Positions 8,768-17,967 of a DNA stretch of 64,000 bases are shown in pieces. The notes beneath the pieces were generated by a model that saw nothing but the letters and a program-made list of their open reading frames with translations, had not been told where the DNA came from and ran no database searches. The DNA comes from an uncultured Acidimicrobiaceae bacterium (GTDB lineage: Bacteria > Actinomycetota > Acidimicrobiia > Acidimicrobiales > UBA10347), in the NCBI GenBank assembly GCA_905182135.1, contig CAJJAG010000004.1, positions 310,001-374,000 on the forward strand. Direction: 5' to 3'. Position 1 is the first letter of the stretch. Each line of letters starts with the position of its first letter. A program made the position numbers and the translations under genes.

Positions 8768-9216
8768 ATGTCGTTTCGTCGCTCTGATCTGCTCGACGAT
8801 TTCGATCGCCTCGCCAAGGGACCGAATCTCGGTCCTGAATTCGACCAGACTGCCCAGGGTGTACTTACCGAATTAGCGGCCCCATCCGCCGGTTCTTCGA
8901 CTATGAACGTCGCCGTTCAGGCGAACGGTTCGAGTTGTTCTTCAATCTCCCGCTCAAACTCCCTCGCAATGACTCGGCTCCCGTTGACCTGACCATCGAT
9001 GGCTACACCCCCAAGGTTTCGACCACCCGGCACGCCTCTGTTGTCGAGGAGCACGAGCACGTGTTTGCTGGCCGTCACCACGGTGCGTTCAACCGGCCGC
9101 TCACCCACGCCGATGATCCCCACACCGAAGGCGTAACTACTCGGGCCGAACTCGATGTGCTTATTGGGACCGTTCCCATTGTTGCTGCGGACCAGCGGTA
9201 CAAGATCCAAATCTCC
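8768..9216 (+). pseudogene. Hsp20/alpha-crystallin family small heat-shock protein, frameshifted
   Basis: Two plus-strand frames together give a small heat-shock protein. Frame 2 from the ATG at 8768 gives MSFRRSDLLDDFDRLAK, like the N-terminus of Hsp20 proteins, behind a GGAGAG ribosome site. Frame 1 from about 8890 gives SGERFELFFNLP, PVDLTIDGYTPKVSTTR, HHGAFNRPLT and VPIVAADQRYKIQIS, which follow the alpha-crystallin domain strand by strand. The junction needs a frameshift between about 8860 and 8890, and frame 1 runs past the normal end (near 9216) without a stop. Substitutions at conserved sites suggest decay rather than a simple sequencing error. Confidence 0.7.
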
Positions 9217-9351
9217 AGCGCCCTCGCTGGCTCAGATGCACCAGCGATTCTGCGCCCCATAGCCACCGTCATCTGCACTGCCGAGCTGGCCTTGCTCGCC
9301 GAGCAGCCCGAACCGATCAGGTGCAACACCTTTCAGACAGATCGACTTGCC

Positions 9352-9723
9352 CTAGAGGACCGGCGTCGCGTCGAGCAGCATGGCTCGTATCGCCAGGCCC
9401 ATGATGAAGAGGCTTCCTCCGCCATAAAGCAGGTAGCGCATATGGGTGAGCTGGGTCCGATAGCCATAGAGAATGGCGACGGCAATCAGCGTGAGAAAGC
9501 CGTAGAACGTGTGAAACTCAGGTGCTTCGCCCCCAAGCTGTTGTAACCGAGCCACACCAAGCGAGACCTGAACAAAGAGCAGCACCTGAGCAACAACGAC
9601 GAGCGCCCACAGCGACCGATAACGAACCGCTTCGAAATAATGGGCGACAAGGGCCCACACCCCTGCGCTGCCGTTCGCTATCACCACGACCCAGGCCATG
9701 AACGTATGAGCATCAGCCAACAT
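9352..9723 (-). CDS. small four-helix membrane protein, unknown
   Basis: A 123-residue hydrophobic protein with about four transmembrane segments (near residues 7-28, 38-58, 70-88 and 98-115). No family motif was recognised. It starts six bases after the stop of the LmbE-like deacetylase gene and is surely co-transcribed with it. Its layout, with short charged loops and paired helices, resembles small four-helix membrane proteins related to cytochrome b561/DUF420-type proteins, but no clear haem-ligand pattern can be claimed. Function unknown. Confidence 0.75.
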   Translation of the reverse strand: MLADAHTFMAWVVVIANGSAGVWALVAHYFEAVRYRSLWALVVVAQVLLFVQVSLGVARLQQLGGEAPEFHTFYGFLTLIAVAILYGYRTQLTHMRYLLYGGGSLFIMGLAIRAMLLDATPVL

Positions 9724-9729
9724 CGGGGA

Positions 9730-10530
9730 TCAGTCGAAGAGCGAAGTGACGAGATCGCCCTGGCGCTGCGAGCTCACGCCATAGCGGGCAGCGTCGACCA
9801 GCCACTCAGTTCCGAATGCCATAGTAAATAAGTCGTCTGACATGGCCAGAAAGAAGCTGTCATCGCCAATCTGGCTGGCATGAGCCATCAGCGAAGCACG
9901 TTTGCGGTCGAGCACTGCCGACACATCAATAGCGTGCGTCAGTTCTTTCTCAGACATGCCGAACTCGCTGCGGTCGACCCGTTCGTCCTCACTCATTCCA
10001 TCCTCATCGAAGGCGCCGTTCTCGGTCGCCTGCTGGATCAAGGTCCGGTTTGCGGTGGCCCAAAGGACACGATCAACACCAGCGATCTCGGCGGCGCGGG
10101 CACCCACCAGGTGGACCTTGACATGGTCAGGATGGCCGTAGACCCCGTTGGGATCATAACCAATCAAGATGTCGGCGTCGGAGCGTTGCAGAATAGCCGC
10201 AAGCCGCGTGGCGGCTTCTTCGAGGTCAGCCTGCCAGAAGCACCTCGGGTCAGCGTTCGATGGCTCGCCGACCATGCCCGAATCGCGGTAGCCCAAGAAC
10301 TCGATGACCTCGACGCCAAGAATTTCGGCAGACCGTCGCGACTCAGCCTCGCGACGATCGCCTAACAACTCTCCCTCGTCCAGGACGCCCTCGACTGGTT
10401 CACCCATCTCGCCTCTGGTTGCGACAACCAGCGTGACGTGATGACCCTGATCAGCCGACAGCGCCATGGTGCCACCCGTCGATATGGCCTCGTCGTCGGG
10501 ATGCGCATGAAAGAAGACAAGATTCGCCAT
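9730..10530 (-). CDS. LmbE/PIG-L family deacetylase (MshB/Mca-like)
   Basis: A 266-residue zinc-dependent deacetylase of the PIG-L/LmbE family. The zinc motif HAHPDDEAISTGG lies at residues 8-20 and the third ligand is in YGHPDHVKVH (about 135-150). Actinobacterial members include MshB (mycothiol biosynthesis) and Mca (mycothiol S-conjugate amidase). This protein ends near 266 residues, shorter than MshB/Mca (about 290-300). With no mycothiol gene nearby, a choice between them is not justified. It heads a two-gene unit with the small membrane protein. Confidence 0.88.
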   Translation of the reverse strand: MANLVFFHAHPDDEAISTGGTMALSADQGHHVTLVVATRGEMGEPVEGVLDEGELLGDRREAESRRSAEILGVEVIEFLGYRDSGMVGEPSNADPRCFWQADLEEAATRLAAILQRSDADILIGYDPNGVYGHPDHVKVHLVGARAAEIAGVDRVLWATANRTLIQQATENGAFDEDGMSEDERVDRSEFGMSEKELTHAIDVSAVLDRKRASLMAHASQIGDDSFFLAMSDDLFTMAFGTEWLVDAARYGVSSQRQGDLVTSLFD

Positions 10531-10570
10531 CAGCAGTTATACCCGAGCGATTCGCGAGCAGCGTCCGTTT

Positions 10571-11713
10571 CTAAGCGATTGCACCAGAGTCACGCAGCGC
10601 GCTGACCTCGTCGGCTGAGAATCCGAACGATGTCAGTGTGTCGTCGGTGTTCTGGCCTGCATGCGGTGGCGGAGCTGGCACTGCGACAGGCGTGCCACTG
10701 AAGCGCGGCGCGGGGGCCGGCTGGATGATGCCATCGATATCGATGAAGGTTGACCGAGACACGTTGTGTGGATGGTTCGGCGCTTCACTCCAATTCAGCA
10801 CCGGCGCAAAACAGAGGTCGGTATGTTCCATGGTCTCGCACCACTCGTCGCGCGTCTTGGTCTTGAAGATGCTGGCGACCTTGACCTTGAGCGCTGGCCA
10901 CTGCTCGCGATCTTGCTGGCGGGGCAGCTCAGCTGGGTCGAGTTCGAGCTTCTCGAGCAAGATCGAATAGAACTGTGGCTCGATCGAACCGATCGATACA
11001 TACTCACCGTCGGAGCATTCGTAAACGTCGTAGAAGTGTGAGCCCGTGTCGAGCATGTTCGTGCCCCGTTCTTCCTTCCACATACCCGTAGCTGTCATAG
11101 ACGAGAACATCGCGGCAAGCACTGCGGCCCCATCGACCATGGCGGCGTCAACGACTTGACCATTGCCGGTCGAGCGGGCACTTACCAGCGCTGCCGCAAC
11201 ACCGAATGCTAGGAACATTCCACCGCCACCAAAATCGCCGACCAGGTTGAGTGGTGGCAGGGGCCCTTCGTCCTTGCGCCCAATCATTGAGAGCACACCC
11301 GAGAGTGCGATGTAGTTGATGTCGTGGCCAGCGGTCAGTGCATAGGGGCCTTCTTGGCCCCATCCGGTCATGCGGCCGTACACCAGCGCCGGGTTGCGCT
11401 CTAGACACACATCGGGCCCCAGGCCCATACGCTCGGTGACGCCTGGGCGGAACCCTTCGATCAGAACGTCGGCGCCCTCGATCAATCGCAGGACCGTTTC
11501 AACCCCTTCAGGATTCTTCAGGTCGACACCGATGGAGCGCTTCCCGCGGCTCGCTACATCAGGCGGACTACCCGCAGGCATTTCTGCAGGCACGTTCGAC
11601 GCCCGCTCGACGCGCACAACATCTGCGCCCATGTCGGCCAGCATCATGCCACAGAATGGGCCGGGCCCAATTCCTGCAAGTTCGATTACCTTTACGCCCG
11701 CTAACGGTCCCAT
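10571..11713 (-). CDS. class III CoA-transferase (CaiB/BaiF; alpha-methylacyl-CoA racemase-like)
   Basis: A 380-residue family III CoA-transferase-fold enzyme. The N-terminus MGPLAGVKVIELAGIGPGPF and the segment DMGADVVRVERASNVPAEMP are typical, as are GRMTGWGQEGPYALTAGHDI and the adjacent YIALSG. The GHDINY sequence, as in alpha-methylacyl-CoA racemases, holds the active-site Asp, so epimerisation of 2-methylacyl-CoAs is a reasonable guess over CoA transfer. It lies 40 bases upstream of the LmbE-like gene on the same strand. Confidence 0.93.
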   Translation of the reverse strand: MGPLAGVKVIELAGIGPGPFCGMMLADMGADVVRVERASNVPAEMPAGSPPDVASRGKRSIGVDLKNPEGVETVLRLIEGADVLIEGFRPGVTERMGLGPDVCLERNPALVYGRMTGWGQEGPYALTAGHDINYIALSGVLSMIGRKDEGPLPPLNLVGDFGGGGMFLAFGVAAALVSARSTGNGQVVDAAMVDGAAVLAAMFSSMTATGMWKEERGTNMLDTGSHFYDVYECSDGEYVSIGSIEPQFYSILLEKLELDPAELPRQQDREQWPALKVKVASIFKTKTRDEWCETMEHTDLCFAPVLNWSEAPNHPHNVSRSTFIDIDGIIQPAPAPRFSGTPVAVPAPPPHAGQNTDDTLTSFGFSADEVSALRDSGAIA

Positions 11714-11782
11714 TCTTAGCTCCTGTTCGACAGTGAGCAGAGCGTAGTGCGTTGCTGTTCGCTGTCACCAAGCGTCAGCTGG

Positions 11783-12667
11783 CTAGGCGCCGTCGATCAC
11801 CGCTGTCATTGCCTCCACGATTTCTGGAACGAAGGCAGGTACCAGGTCATGACCCATACCTTCGATCACTAACAGGACTGCTCCGTTAATCATTTCGGCA
11901 GTTCGCCGTCCGCCGGTCTCAGGCACCAGGGTGTCCTCGGCGCCATGGACGACCAAGGTGGCGATGTCCAACGATGCCAGTGCCTCGTCGCGGGGCGTGC
12001 TGGCCACAATCGCGCATAACTGCCGACCGCTGTTCACTGCCTGTGGGCCCCCGACGCGGTCCCAGGAGTCTTGAAAAAGCTGCTCGAGCCGAACTGCATC
12101 AAAATGCTCGGGACTCGCCCACACCTTGGCATTCTGCACGTTGCAGGCGATGATCTCGCTGCGCTCTGTTCCTGGTGCAGCGGACAACAACGCTTCCATT
12201 GCCTCGGCGGTCGGCTGGCCAACGTCGGGGGCTCCGGTTGTGCTCATGATCGAGATCAACGAGCGAACCTTTTCAGGATGTCGAATTGCGGCTGTTTGGG
12301 CGATCATGCCACCCATGGAGACGCCGGCGACGTGTGCCGATTCGATACCCAGTGCATCGAGTAGTCCCGCGGCATCGTCGGCCATCTCAACCAATGTGTA
12401 TGCGACGTCGGGGTCCTCGCCCGAAAGCATGGCGTCGAGAACGACAAAGGGGTCGTGCTGGCCGCCGTCGAACGTCGTCGACAATCCGATGTCGCGGTTG
12501 TCGTAGGAGATCACGTAGAGGCCATGCTCAACGAGCGGGTCCACGAAGCATGCAGGCCAATCGATCAGTTGAACGCCAAGCCCTGCTATCAGCAGCAGCG
12601 GCGGGTGACGTGGATCACCGGCAGTCTCGTAGAAAAGTTCGATGTCGTTGACGTTGATCTCAGGCAC
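11783..12667 (-). CDS. alpha/beta hydrolase
   Basis: A 294-residue alpha/beta-hydrolase. It opens with VPEINVNDIELFYETAGDP, followed by LLLIAGLGVQLIDWP. The nucleophile elbow is VAGVSMGGMIAQ (Ser nucleophile), an Asp is in HGAEDTLVP, and the His is in EGMGHDLVP, so the triad is complete. The GTG at 12667 gives the usual start of this subfamily; an upstream GTG at 12703 would add twelve unrelated residues. Family members act as esterases, lactonases or C-C hydrolases. It precedes the class III CoA-transferase gene on the same strand, with about 70 bases between. Confidence 0.9.
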   Translation of the reverse strand: MPEINVNDIELFYETAGDPRHPPLLLIAGLGVQLIDWPACFVDPLVEHGLYVISYDNRDIGLSTTFDGGQHDPFVVLDAMLSGEDPDVAYTLVEMADDAAGLLDALGIESAHVAGVSMGGMIAQTAAIRHPEKVRSLISIMSTTGAPDVGQPTAEAMEALLSAAPGTERSEIIACNVQNAKVWASPEHFDAVRLEQLFQDSWDRVGGPQAVNSGRQLCAIVASTPRDEALASLDIATLVVHGAEDTLVPETGGRRTAEMINGAVLLVIEGMGHDLVPAFVPEIVEAMTAVIDGA

Positions 12668-12899
12668 TTTCGGACTGTAGCGAGGGGATCGCTCTCGCAG
12701 CACGCGGTGCCGGTCCCGTTACAGCCAGCTGGTCGCTCAATCGTTGCAACTCCATGGCAACGAGAACCCTGGTCGGGAATTGCGCCGCTCATCTCGAGTC
12801 GAGCCAGACGCACAGCAGGGCAACCTCGCTCGTGTCGACGGCATTAGCCAGCCTGGTGTCGACCCGAACGTGTGATTGGGCAGCGGGCCGTTCGCTGAA

Positions 12900-13553
12900 C
12901 TACATGCGACCGAGTAGATCAGACTTTTTCGTCTGGAACTCTGCTTCGGTGATAACTCCCCGCACTCTGAGTTGGTCTAGCTGTTCAATTTGCTCGGGAA
13001 TCGACAGCGGCCGTTCCACCAACGCGCTGGTGGCGGCGGCCGCTGCGGCGTGAGCATGAGCCATAGCCGAGAACTCTTGGGTCTTATTGATCTCCATAGC
13101 GCGGTAGATCTCTTGCTGGATCAGCTGCGGCTTACGCACATTGTCGAAGTTCTGCTGCCCGCCTTCGCCGGCCGACTCAACGCTGAGATCGCCACTTCCA
13201 ATGGCACGTTCGAACAGAGTCGTGTTGAAGAACACGGTGTTGATTCGCTCGAGCGGAATCTCGATTCCCGCCTTTGAGAAGACACCGCTACGAAAGATCA
13301 GGCGGTCGGTAGTGACGACGAAGTTCACGCCGGTCCAGTTCGCGTAGCGCCAGGCCAGGTTCAGCAGCGCTATCAGTGCACCAACCCCAATGACGTAGAG
13401 CAGGATGGCCGGGGCCCCGAGTGCCGCTGCAACGGCCAGAACAACGATGACCGGGACGACAATGGCAATCTGCGGGATGATGAACCACCAGTGCGGACGC
13501 ACATCGAGCAGGACTTCTTCATTGTTGTTCAAGAGCTTCGGGTCAAATCCCAC
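12900..13553 (-). CDS. PH-domain (YdbT-type) membrane protein with SHOCT tail
   Basis: A 217-residue protein with two hydrophobic segments near the N-terminus (about residues 22-45 and 48-66), then a bacterial PH-like domain (TTDRLIFRSGVFSKAGIEIP, then ERINTVFF), and a C-terminal SHOCT helix pair (IPEQIEQLDQLRVRGVITEA, then EFQTKKSDLLGRM). An alanine/histidine-rich linker joins them. This architecture is common in actinobacteria and thought to mediate membrane-associated oligomerisation; the actual role is unknown. It stands alone, with about 190-260 bases of non-coding DNA on both sides. Confidence 0.88.
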   Translation of the reverse strand: MGFDPKLLNNNEEVLLDVRPHWWFIIPQIAIVVPVIVVLAVAAALGAPAILLYVIGVGALIALLNLAWRYANWTGVNFVVTTDRLIFRSGVFSKAGIEIPLERINTVFFNTTLFERAIGSGDLSVESAGEGGQQNFDNVRKPQLIQQEIYRAMEINKTQEFSAMAHAHAAAAAATSALVERPLSIPEQIEQLDQLRVRGVITEAEFQTKKSDLLGRM

Positions 13554-13811
13554 CGACCAATCTTACGCAACGAAACTGGGCCAACACTTCTTATGGCCAT
13601 TCTTGGTGTCTGATAGCGAAGGCCTTTTGGTCAGAAATCATTGCGAGCTCGTTGTTCACTGAGCTCACCCATGGGAGCGATTCAGACCGCCCAGGCGAGT
13701 CGGCTACGCCCAACAACAAGAATTTTCCGCGACGTAGAGCCGGTAACTTCTCCGGGCCTTAGAACCGTTAGCTCAGACAAGGTTGAGGTGACGAACGCGC
13801 CGAAAACCGGA

Positions 13812-14156
13812 CTAGCCCCAGCCGAGTTCGTGGAGACGCTCGTCGTCGATGCCGAAGTGGTGGGCGACCTCGTGCACAACAGTGGTAATGACTTCGTGCA
13901 CCACTTCTTCGTCAGTATCGCAGATCGCACAGATCGCCCACCGGTAGATGAAGATGCGATCAGGCAGTTCACCAATACCGTAATTCTCACGTTCAGTGAG
14001 GGGAACGCCGTCATAGAGCCCCAAAACGTCGGGGTGTTCACCGTGGTTTTCGATCAGGAAAACGACGTTGTCGATGAGTGCGAAGAGGTCCTGCGGGATC
14101 AGATCGATGGATTTGCTCACCAGCACTTCGAAACGCTTTTCTGATATCTCGATCAC
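13812..14156 (-). CDS. zincin-like metallopeptidase family protein
   Basis: A 114-residue protein of the small bacterial minimal-zincin metallopeptidase family. The zinc site is TVVHEVAHHFGIDDERLHEL, giving HExxH with a downstream acidic ligand, at the very C-terminus. The N-terminal half (VSKSIDLIPQDLFALIDNVV) and the central YDGVPLTER match the family. Length is normal. It is transcribed divergently from the UvrD-like helicase, with only 45 bases between the starts. Substrate unknown. Confidence 0.88.
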   Translation of the reverse strand: MIEISEKRFEVLVSKSIDLIPQDLFALIDNVVFLIENHGEHPDVLGLYDGVPLTERENYGIGELPDRIFIYRWAICAICDTDEEVVHEVITTVVHEVAHHFGIDDERLHELGWG

Positions 14157-14201
14157 AGCGTCCCGAGCTTGTCACACCAACTCGGTAGTGTCGGGGCCAT
14201 C

Positions 14202-16208
14202 ATGTCCGATTCATCGTTGAACACCGATGCCCTCCTCAACGGTCTCGACACCACCCAACACGAGGCAGTGTCATCGACCCACAACCCGATCGCGATCCTT
14301 GCCGGCGCGGGAAGCGGCAAGACGCGGGTGCTGACTCGGCGCATCGCCTATCGAGTCAGTACAGGTGCCATTGATCCTCAACGGACCTTGTCGGTTACGT
14401 TCACTCGCAAGGCGGCCAGCGAACTCCGCACACGACTTCGCGTGTTAGGTCTGCGCGACAACATCACCACGGGCACGTTTCACTCGTTGGCGTATGCGCA
14501 ATTACACGAGCGGTGGGCCGAACGCGGCGTCCGCCCGCCCGACATGTTGGACCGCAAGTTTGCCGTCATCGCGCGGCTACTCGGGCGACGTGCAAATACG
14601 TCCATGATTCTCGACACATTGCACGAGCTCGAATGGATTACTGCTCGCAATATCTCTCTCGAGCGTTATCCCCACGAGATCGACCGACTCGACCGTAAAC
14701 CCCCTCTTCCCGCTGCCGACATCGTGCAGACAGCGAAGCGTTATGCCGAAGAGAAACGCAACCAGCGCGTCATCGACTTCGACGATCTGTTAACGCTTGC
14801 CACCCGTGACATCGAAACCGACCCGGAATACGCCTCGATAATTCGCTGGCGGCACCGTCATGTCTTTGTCGACGAGTTTCAAGATGTCAACCCGTTGCAA
14901 TTTCGGCTTCTCAAGGCATGGATTGGTGACGAACCTGACCTGTGCGTCGTCGGCGACCCGAACCAGGCGATCTACGCATGGAACGGCGCTGACTCGTGGT
15001 ATCTGCGCAAGTTCACGCAACACTTCCCCACCGCCGGCGTGATCAAGCTGGGTCACAACTACCGGTCGACGCCCGAGATAATCGCTGCGGGACATTCGGT
15101 TCTACCCAAGCCAGATCGCGAAGCCGAACTTCCCAAGACCGACCGACCCAGCGGCCCCGAGCCAACCATCACCATGTGCGATGACGACGCGACCGAGGCA
15201 ATCGCCGTCGCCCGAGCGGTCCGCGATCATGCTGGGCCCAGCATCTCATGGTCCGAACAGGCAGTTTTGGTTCGTACAAACGCGCAGGTGGCGATTATCG
15301 CGTCAGCCTTCGAACGGGCCCAGATACCGCATCGAGTCCGCGGCCGCTCGAACCTGATCGACCAGCCCGAAATCAAGGCGCTACTTCGACTCTTGCGTGA
15401 TTCCACGGGCGAGCTAACGAGCGTGATCGCTGATGTACGAGCGGTCGTAGCCGAAACAGCTGTCGAAGAAGAAGGCGCCGAGACCGCTGCCGAAGCCGAA
15501 CGCCAACGCAATCGCGAAGCACTACTGCTACTTATCATCGATCATGCAGCCTCGTTCCCGGCCGCTACTGGCTGGGATTTTGCGTCATGGCTACGAGCGT
15601 CGGCAGCCAAAGAGGGATTAGACGTCGGAGCGAACGCCGTCGATGTATTGACGTTCCACGCCGCCAAAGGACTCGAATGGAGCATCGTGCACCTGGCGGG
15701 CCTCGAGTCGGGTTATGTCCCGATAGCGCAGGCGAACGGACCCGCTGCACTCAGTGAAGAACGCCGGCTGTTGCACGTTGGGCTTACCCGCGCCAAGGAC
15801 AAGGTGATGATCACATGGGCAGCTAAGCGCACGTTCGGCGAACGAACCAGCAGACGGTCTCGTTCGCCTTATCTCGATCATGTCGACGGGACCGACAAGC
15901 CACCGGTGCTGAAGCTTCAGGAAGAGACAGGCCAGGAACGCGGCAGGCGCCATCTCAGCTCAATCCGAGCTAGGTACGACGACAGCGAACCCGATTCACC
16001 GCTGTACCTCGAGCTCAAGCAATGGCGATCAGACATCGCACAAGATCAGGGCGTGCCTGCCTACATCGTCTTCAACAACCGAACGCTTGCAGCAATTGCT
16101 GCCGAACAGCCAGCAACACACGACGAGTTGCTCGAAGTCTCGGGCATCGGCCCAACAAAGGCCGAACGTTACGGCGAATCATTACTCGAGTTCATCAACA
16201 CACGTTGA
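14202..16208 (+). CDS. UvrD/PcrA-family DNA helicase with HRDC domain (UvrD2-like)
   Basis: A 668-residue superfamily 1A 3'-5' DNA helicase. Motif I is LAGAGSGKTRVL (residues about 30-41); then come TGTFHSLAY (Ic), VDEFQDVNPLQFRLL (II), GDPNQAIYAWNGAD (III), HNYRSTPEII (IV), TFHAAKGLEWSIVHL (V) and LLHVGLTRAKDKVMI (VI). The C-terminus (about 595-665) is an HRDC fold, ending HDELLEVSGIGPTKAERYG. This layout matches mycobacterial UvrD2. The ATG at 14202 is preferred to a TTG 33 bases earlier because it starts just before the helicase domain. Expected role: DNA repair or replication-conflict helicase. Confidence 0.95.
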   Translation: MSDSSLNTDALLNGLDTTQHEAVSSTHNPIAILAGAGSGKTRVLTRRIAYRVSTGAIDPQRTLSVTFTRKAASELRTRLRVLGLRDNITTGTFHSLAYAQLHERWAERGVRPPDMLDRKFAVIARLLGRRANTSMILDTLHELEWITARNISLERYPHEIDRLDRKPPLPAADIVQTAKRYAEEKRNQRVIDFDDLLTLATRDIETDPEYASIIRWRHRHVFVDEFQDVNPLQFRLLKAWIGDEPDLCVVGDPNQAIYAWNGADSWYLRKFTQHFPTAGVIKLGHNYRSTPEIIAAGHSVLPKPDREAELPKTDRPSGPEPTITMCDDDATEAIAVARAVRDHAGPSISWSEQAVLVRTNAQVAIIASAFERAQIPHRVRGRSNLIDQPEIKALLRLLRDSTGELTSVIADVRAVVAETAVEEEGAETAAEAERQRNREALLLLIIDHAASFPAATGWDFASWLRASAAKEGLDVGANAVDVLTFHAAKGLEWSIVHLAGLESGYVPIAQANGPAALSEERRLLHVGLTRAKDKVMITWAAKRTFGERTSRRSRSPYLDHVDGTDKPPVLKLQEETGQERGRRHLSSIRARYDDSEPDSPLYLELKQWRSDIAQDQGVPAYIVFNNRTLAAIAAEQPATHDELLEVSGIGPTKAERYGESLLEFINTR

Positions 16209-16244
16209 GCCGATGCCAACGCTCGATAGTTCCAGTTCGGTGCC

Positions 16245-17795
16245 TTACGGCCGGTACGAGAACGACGAGGGTCCGAGAGAGATCGAGCGTTGCACTAAGT
16301 CGACCCATTCGCACAGCAGCGGCCGGGTGTCTCTCGGGTCGATGATTTCTTCGATCTCGAAGAACTCTGCCGACCGGTGCGGTGAACGTAACCGGTTCAG
16401 TCGATCGCGAATATCGTCGAGTAAACCGTCGGGATCATCGCTATCGGCCAGGTCCTGCTTATAGGCAACTTCGATACCACCCTCGATCGGCAGCGAGCCC
16501 CAGTCGCCAGACGGCCATGCGTATCGGAAACTCTTGGCGCCCGGCTTGTTGTTCGCCGCCCCAGCGACGCCGAATGCCTTGCGCACCACGACACACGCGA
16601 ACGGTGTAGTGAGTTGCCCAAGCGCTGCCAACACTTGGCTTCCATAACGAATCGTGGCGTCCTCTTCACTTTCCTTACCAATGAGAAAGCCGGGGCAGTC
16701 TTCGAGGTGAACGACAGGTAGGTGAAATGTCGAGGCAAGATCAAGCAACCGGATCAGTTTGCGGCAACCATCTGAGGTCCATGCGCCGCCATAGATATAG
16801 GAGTCCTCGGCGAAAACCGCTACGGGGTGCCCGTCGAGCCTGGCGAGCCCAGTGATGATTGAGCGCCCCCACCCTTTACCGATCTCAAAAAAGCTGTCTT
16901 GGTCGAAGACCGCATTGATGATCTTGCGCATCTTGTAGACGCGGCGAGGTTCGTGCGGAACGACCGAAATAAGCGATTCTTCCCGTCGGGCAGGGTCGTC
17001 GCCGGTCATGACTCGCGGCGCATGCTCGTCGACATTGGTGGGAAGATAGGAAAGGAATTGTGTCGCTCGTTCGAACGCTTCGGCTTCGGTGTCGACCGCA
17101 TCGTCGATGGCACCATTCGATGTGTGAATGTCGGCATGGCCGAGTTCTTCCTTGGCATGACCTCCAAGTGATGCTTGTTCGACCAAAGCAGGCCCAGCGA
17201 TCATCATCTGCGCGGTCTCGCGCACGATGACCGAGTAGTGCGACGTGGCGACACGAGCCGCGCCGATGCCCGCGACCGAACCCAACGCCAACGCCACGGA
17301 TGGAGCGATGCCAAGATGGCCGACGATCGTCTCCCAACCGCTCAGTTGCGGGATGTAAGTACGGCCGGCCGTCTCGATGGTTTTGACCGACCCGCCTCCA
17401 CCCATGCCATCGACCAGTCGCACATGTGGAAGTCGTAGTTCAGCGGCCATCTTCTCAGCGGTGTTGCGCTTCTCGGGGAAGGTCGCGTCAGCAGACCCAC
17501 CTCGCACAGTGAAGTCGTCCCCTGACAGCATCACCGGACGCCCGTCTATTCGAGCGACACCGAACAAGAAGTTCGAAGGTGTCAGATGAACGAGATTGCC
17601 GTCATCGTCGTATTCGGCCACACCAGCCGTCTTGCCGATCTCGTGGAACGACCCATCGTCGGCAACTGCGGCGATACGTTCACGGATCGTCAGCTTCCCG
17701 TAATGATGCTGACGTTCGACCTTCTCGGGCCCGCCCAGGGCCTCAGCAAAGGCTTCTCGCCGACGTAATTCTTCGAGTTCGGGTTCCCAGGTCAC
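16245..17795 (-). CDS. acyl-CoA carboxylase beta subunit (carboxyltransferase)
   Basis: A 516-residue biotin-dependent carboxyltransferase of the acetyl/propionyl-CoA carboxylase beta family. It transfers CO2 from biotin to an acyl-CoA. Seen: GGPEKVERQHHYGKLTIRER near the N-terminus, GARVATSHYSVIV, an oxyanion-type stretch IGAARVA, and the C-terminal GKGWGRSIITGLARLDGHPV and CPGFLIGKESEE. The GTG at 17795 (VTWEPELEELRRREAF) gives the family's usual length; longer in-frame starts run into a low-complexity leader and into the divergent promoter. It is divergent from a free biotin carrier; no biotin carboxylase lies in the window. Confidence 0.93.
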   Translation of the reverse strand: MTWEPELEELRRREAFAEALGGPEKVERQHHYGKLTIRERIAAVADDGSFHEIGKTAGVAEYDDDGNLVHLTPSNFLFGVARIDGRPVMLSGDDFTVRGGSADATFPEKRNTAEKMAAELRLPHVRLVDGMGGGGSVKTIETAGRTYIPQLSGWETIVGHLGIAPSVALALGSVAGIGAARVATSHYSVIVRETAQMMIAGPALVEQASLGGHAKEELGHADIHTSNGAIDDAVDTEAEAFERATQFLSYLPTNVDEHAPRVMTGDDPARREESLISVVPHEPRRVYKMRKIINAVFDQDSFFEIGKGWGRSIITGLARLDGHPVAVFAEDSYIYGGAWTSDGCRKLIRLLDLASTFHLPVVHLEDCPGFLIGKESEEDATIRYGSQVLAALGQLTTPFACVVVRKAFGVAGAANNKPGAKSFRYAWPSGDWGSLPIEGGIEVAYKQDLADSDDPDGLLDDIRDRLNRLRSPHRSAEFFEIEEIIDPRDTRPLLCEWVDLVQRSISLGPSSFSYRP

Positions 17796-17967
17796 AGGTG
17801 CGTTTTTCCTTAATTGTGCTGCAACGGCAAAGCCTAAGCGCCTCGGCGAGAGCCCACCGAATCTGAGGTCATCGCCGAACGATTCCGGTCTTGTTCTCGG
17901 CCCACGCCCCGGGGCCACTCGGCGCGCCGAAGATGACCAAGGCTGTTGCGACAACTAACGTTGTGGT
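17796..17967. promoter_or_regulatory. divergent promoter region, carboxylase beta / biotin carrier
   Basis: A 172-base region between divergent starts must carry both promoters. It is the natural place for a shared operator, since the two products act in the same kind of enzyme. I did not find a convincing -35/-10 pair or an operator palindrome by eye. Confidence 0.4.

Noticed and set aside
17796..17954. 53-residue extension of the carboxylase beta subunit
   Set aside because: Arg/Pro/Ser-rich sequence unlike the family, and it would fill the divergent promoter region.
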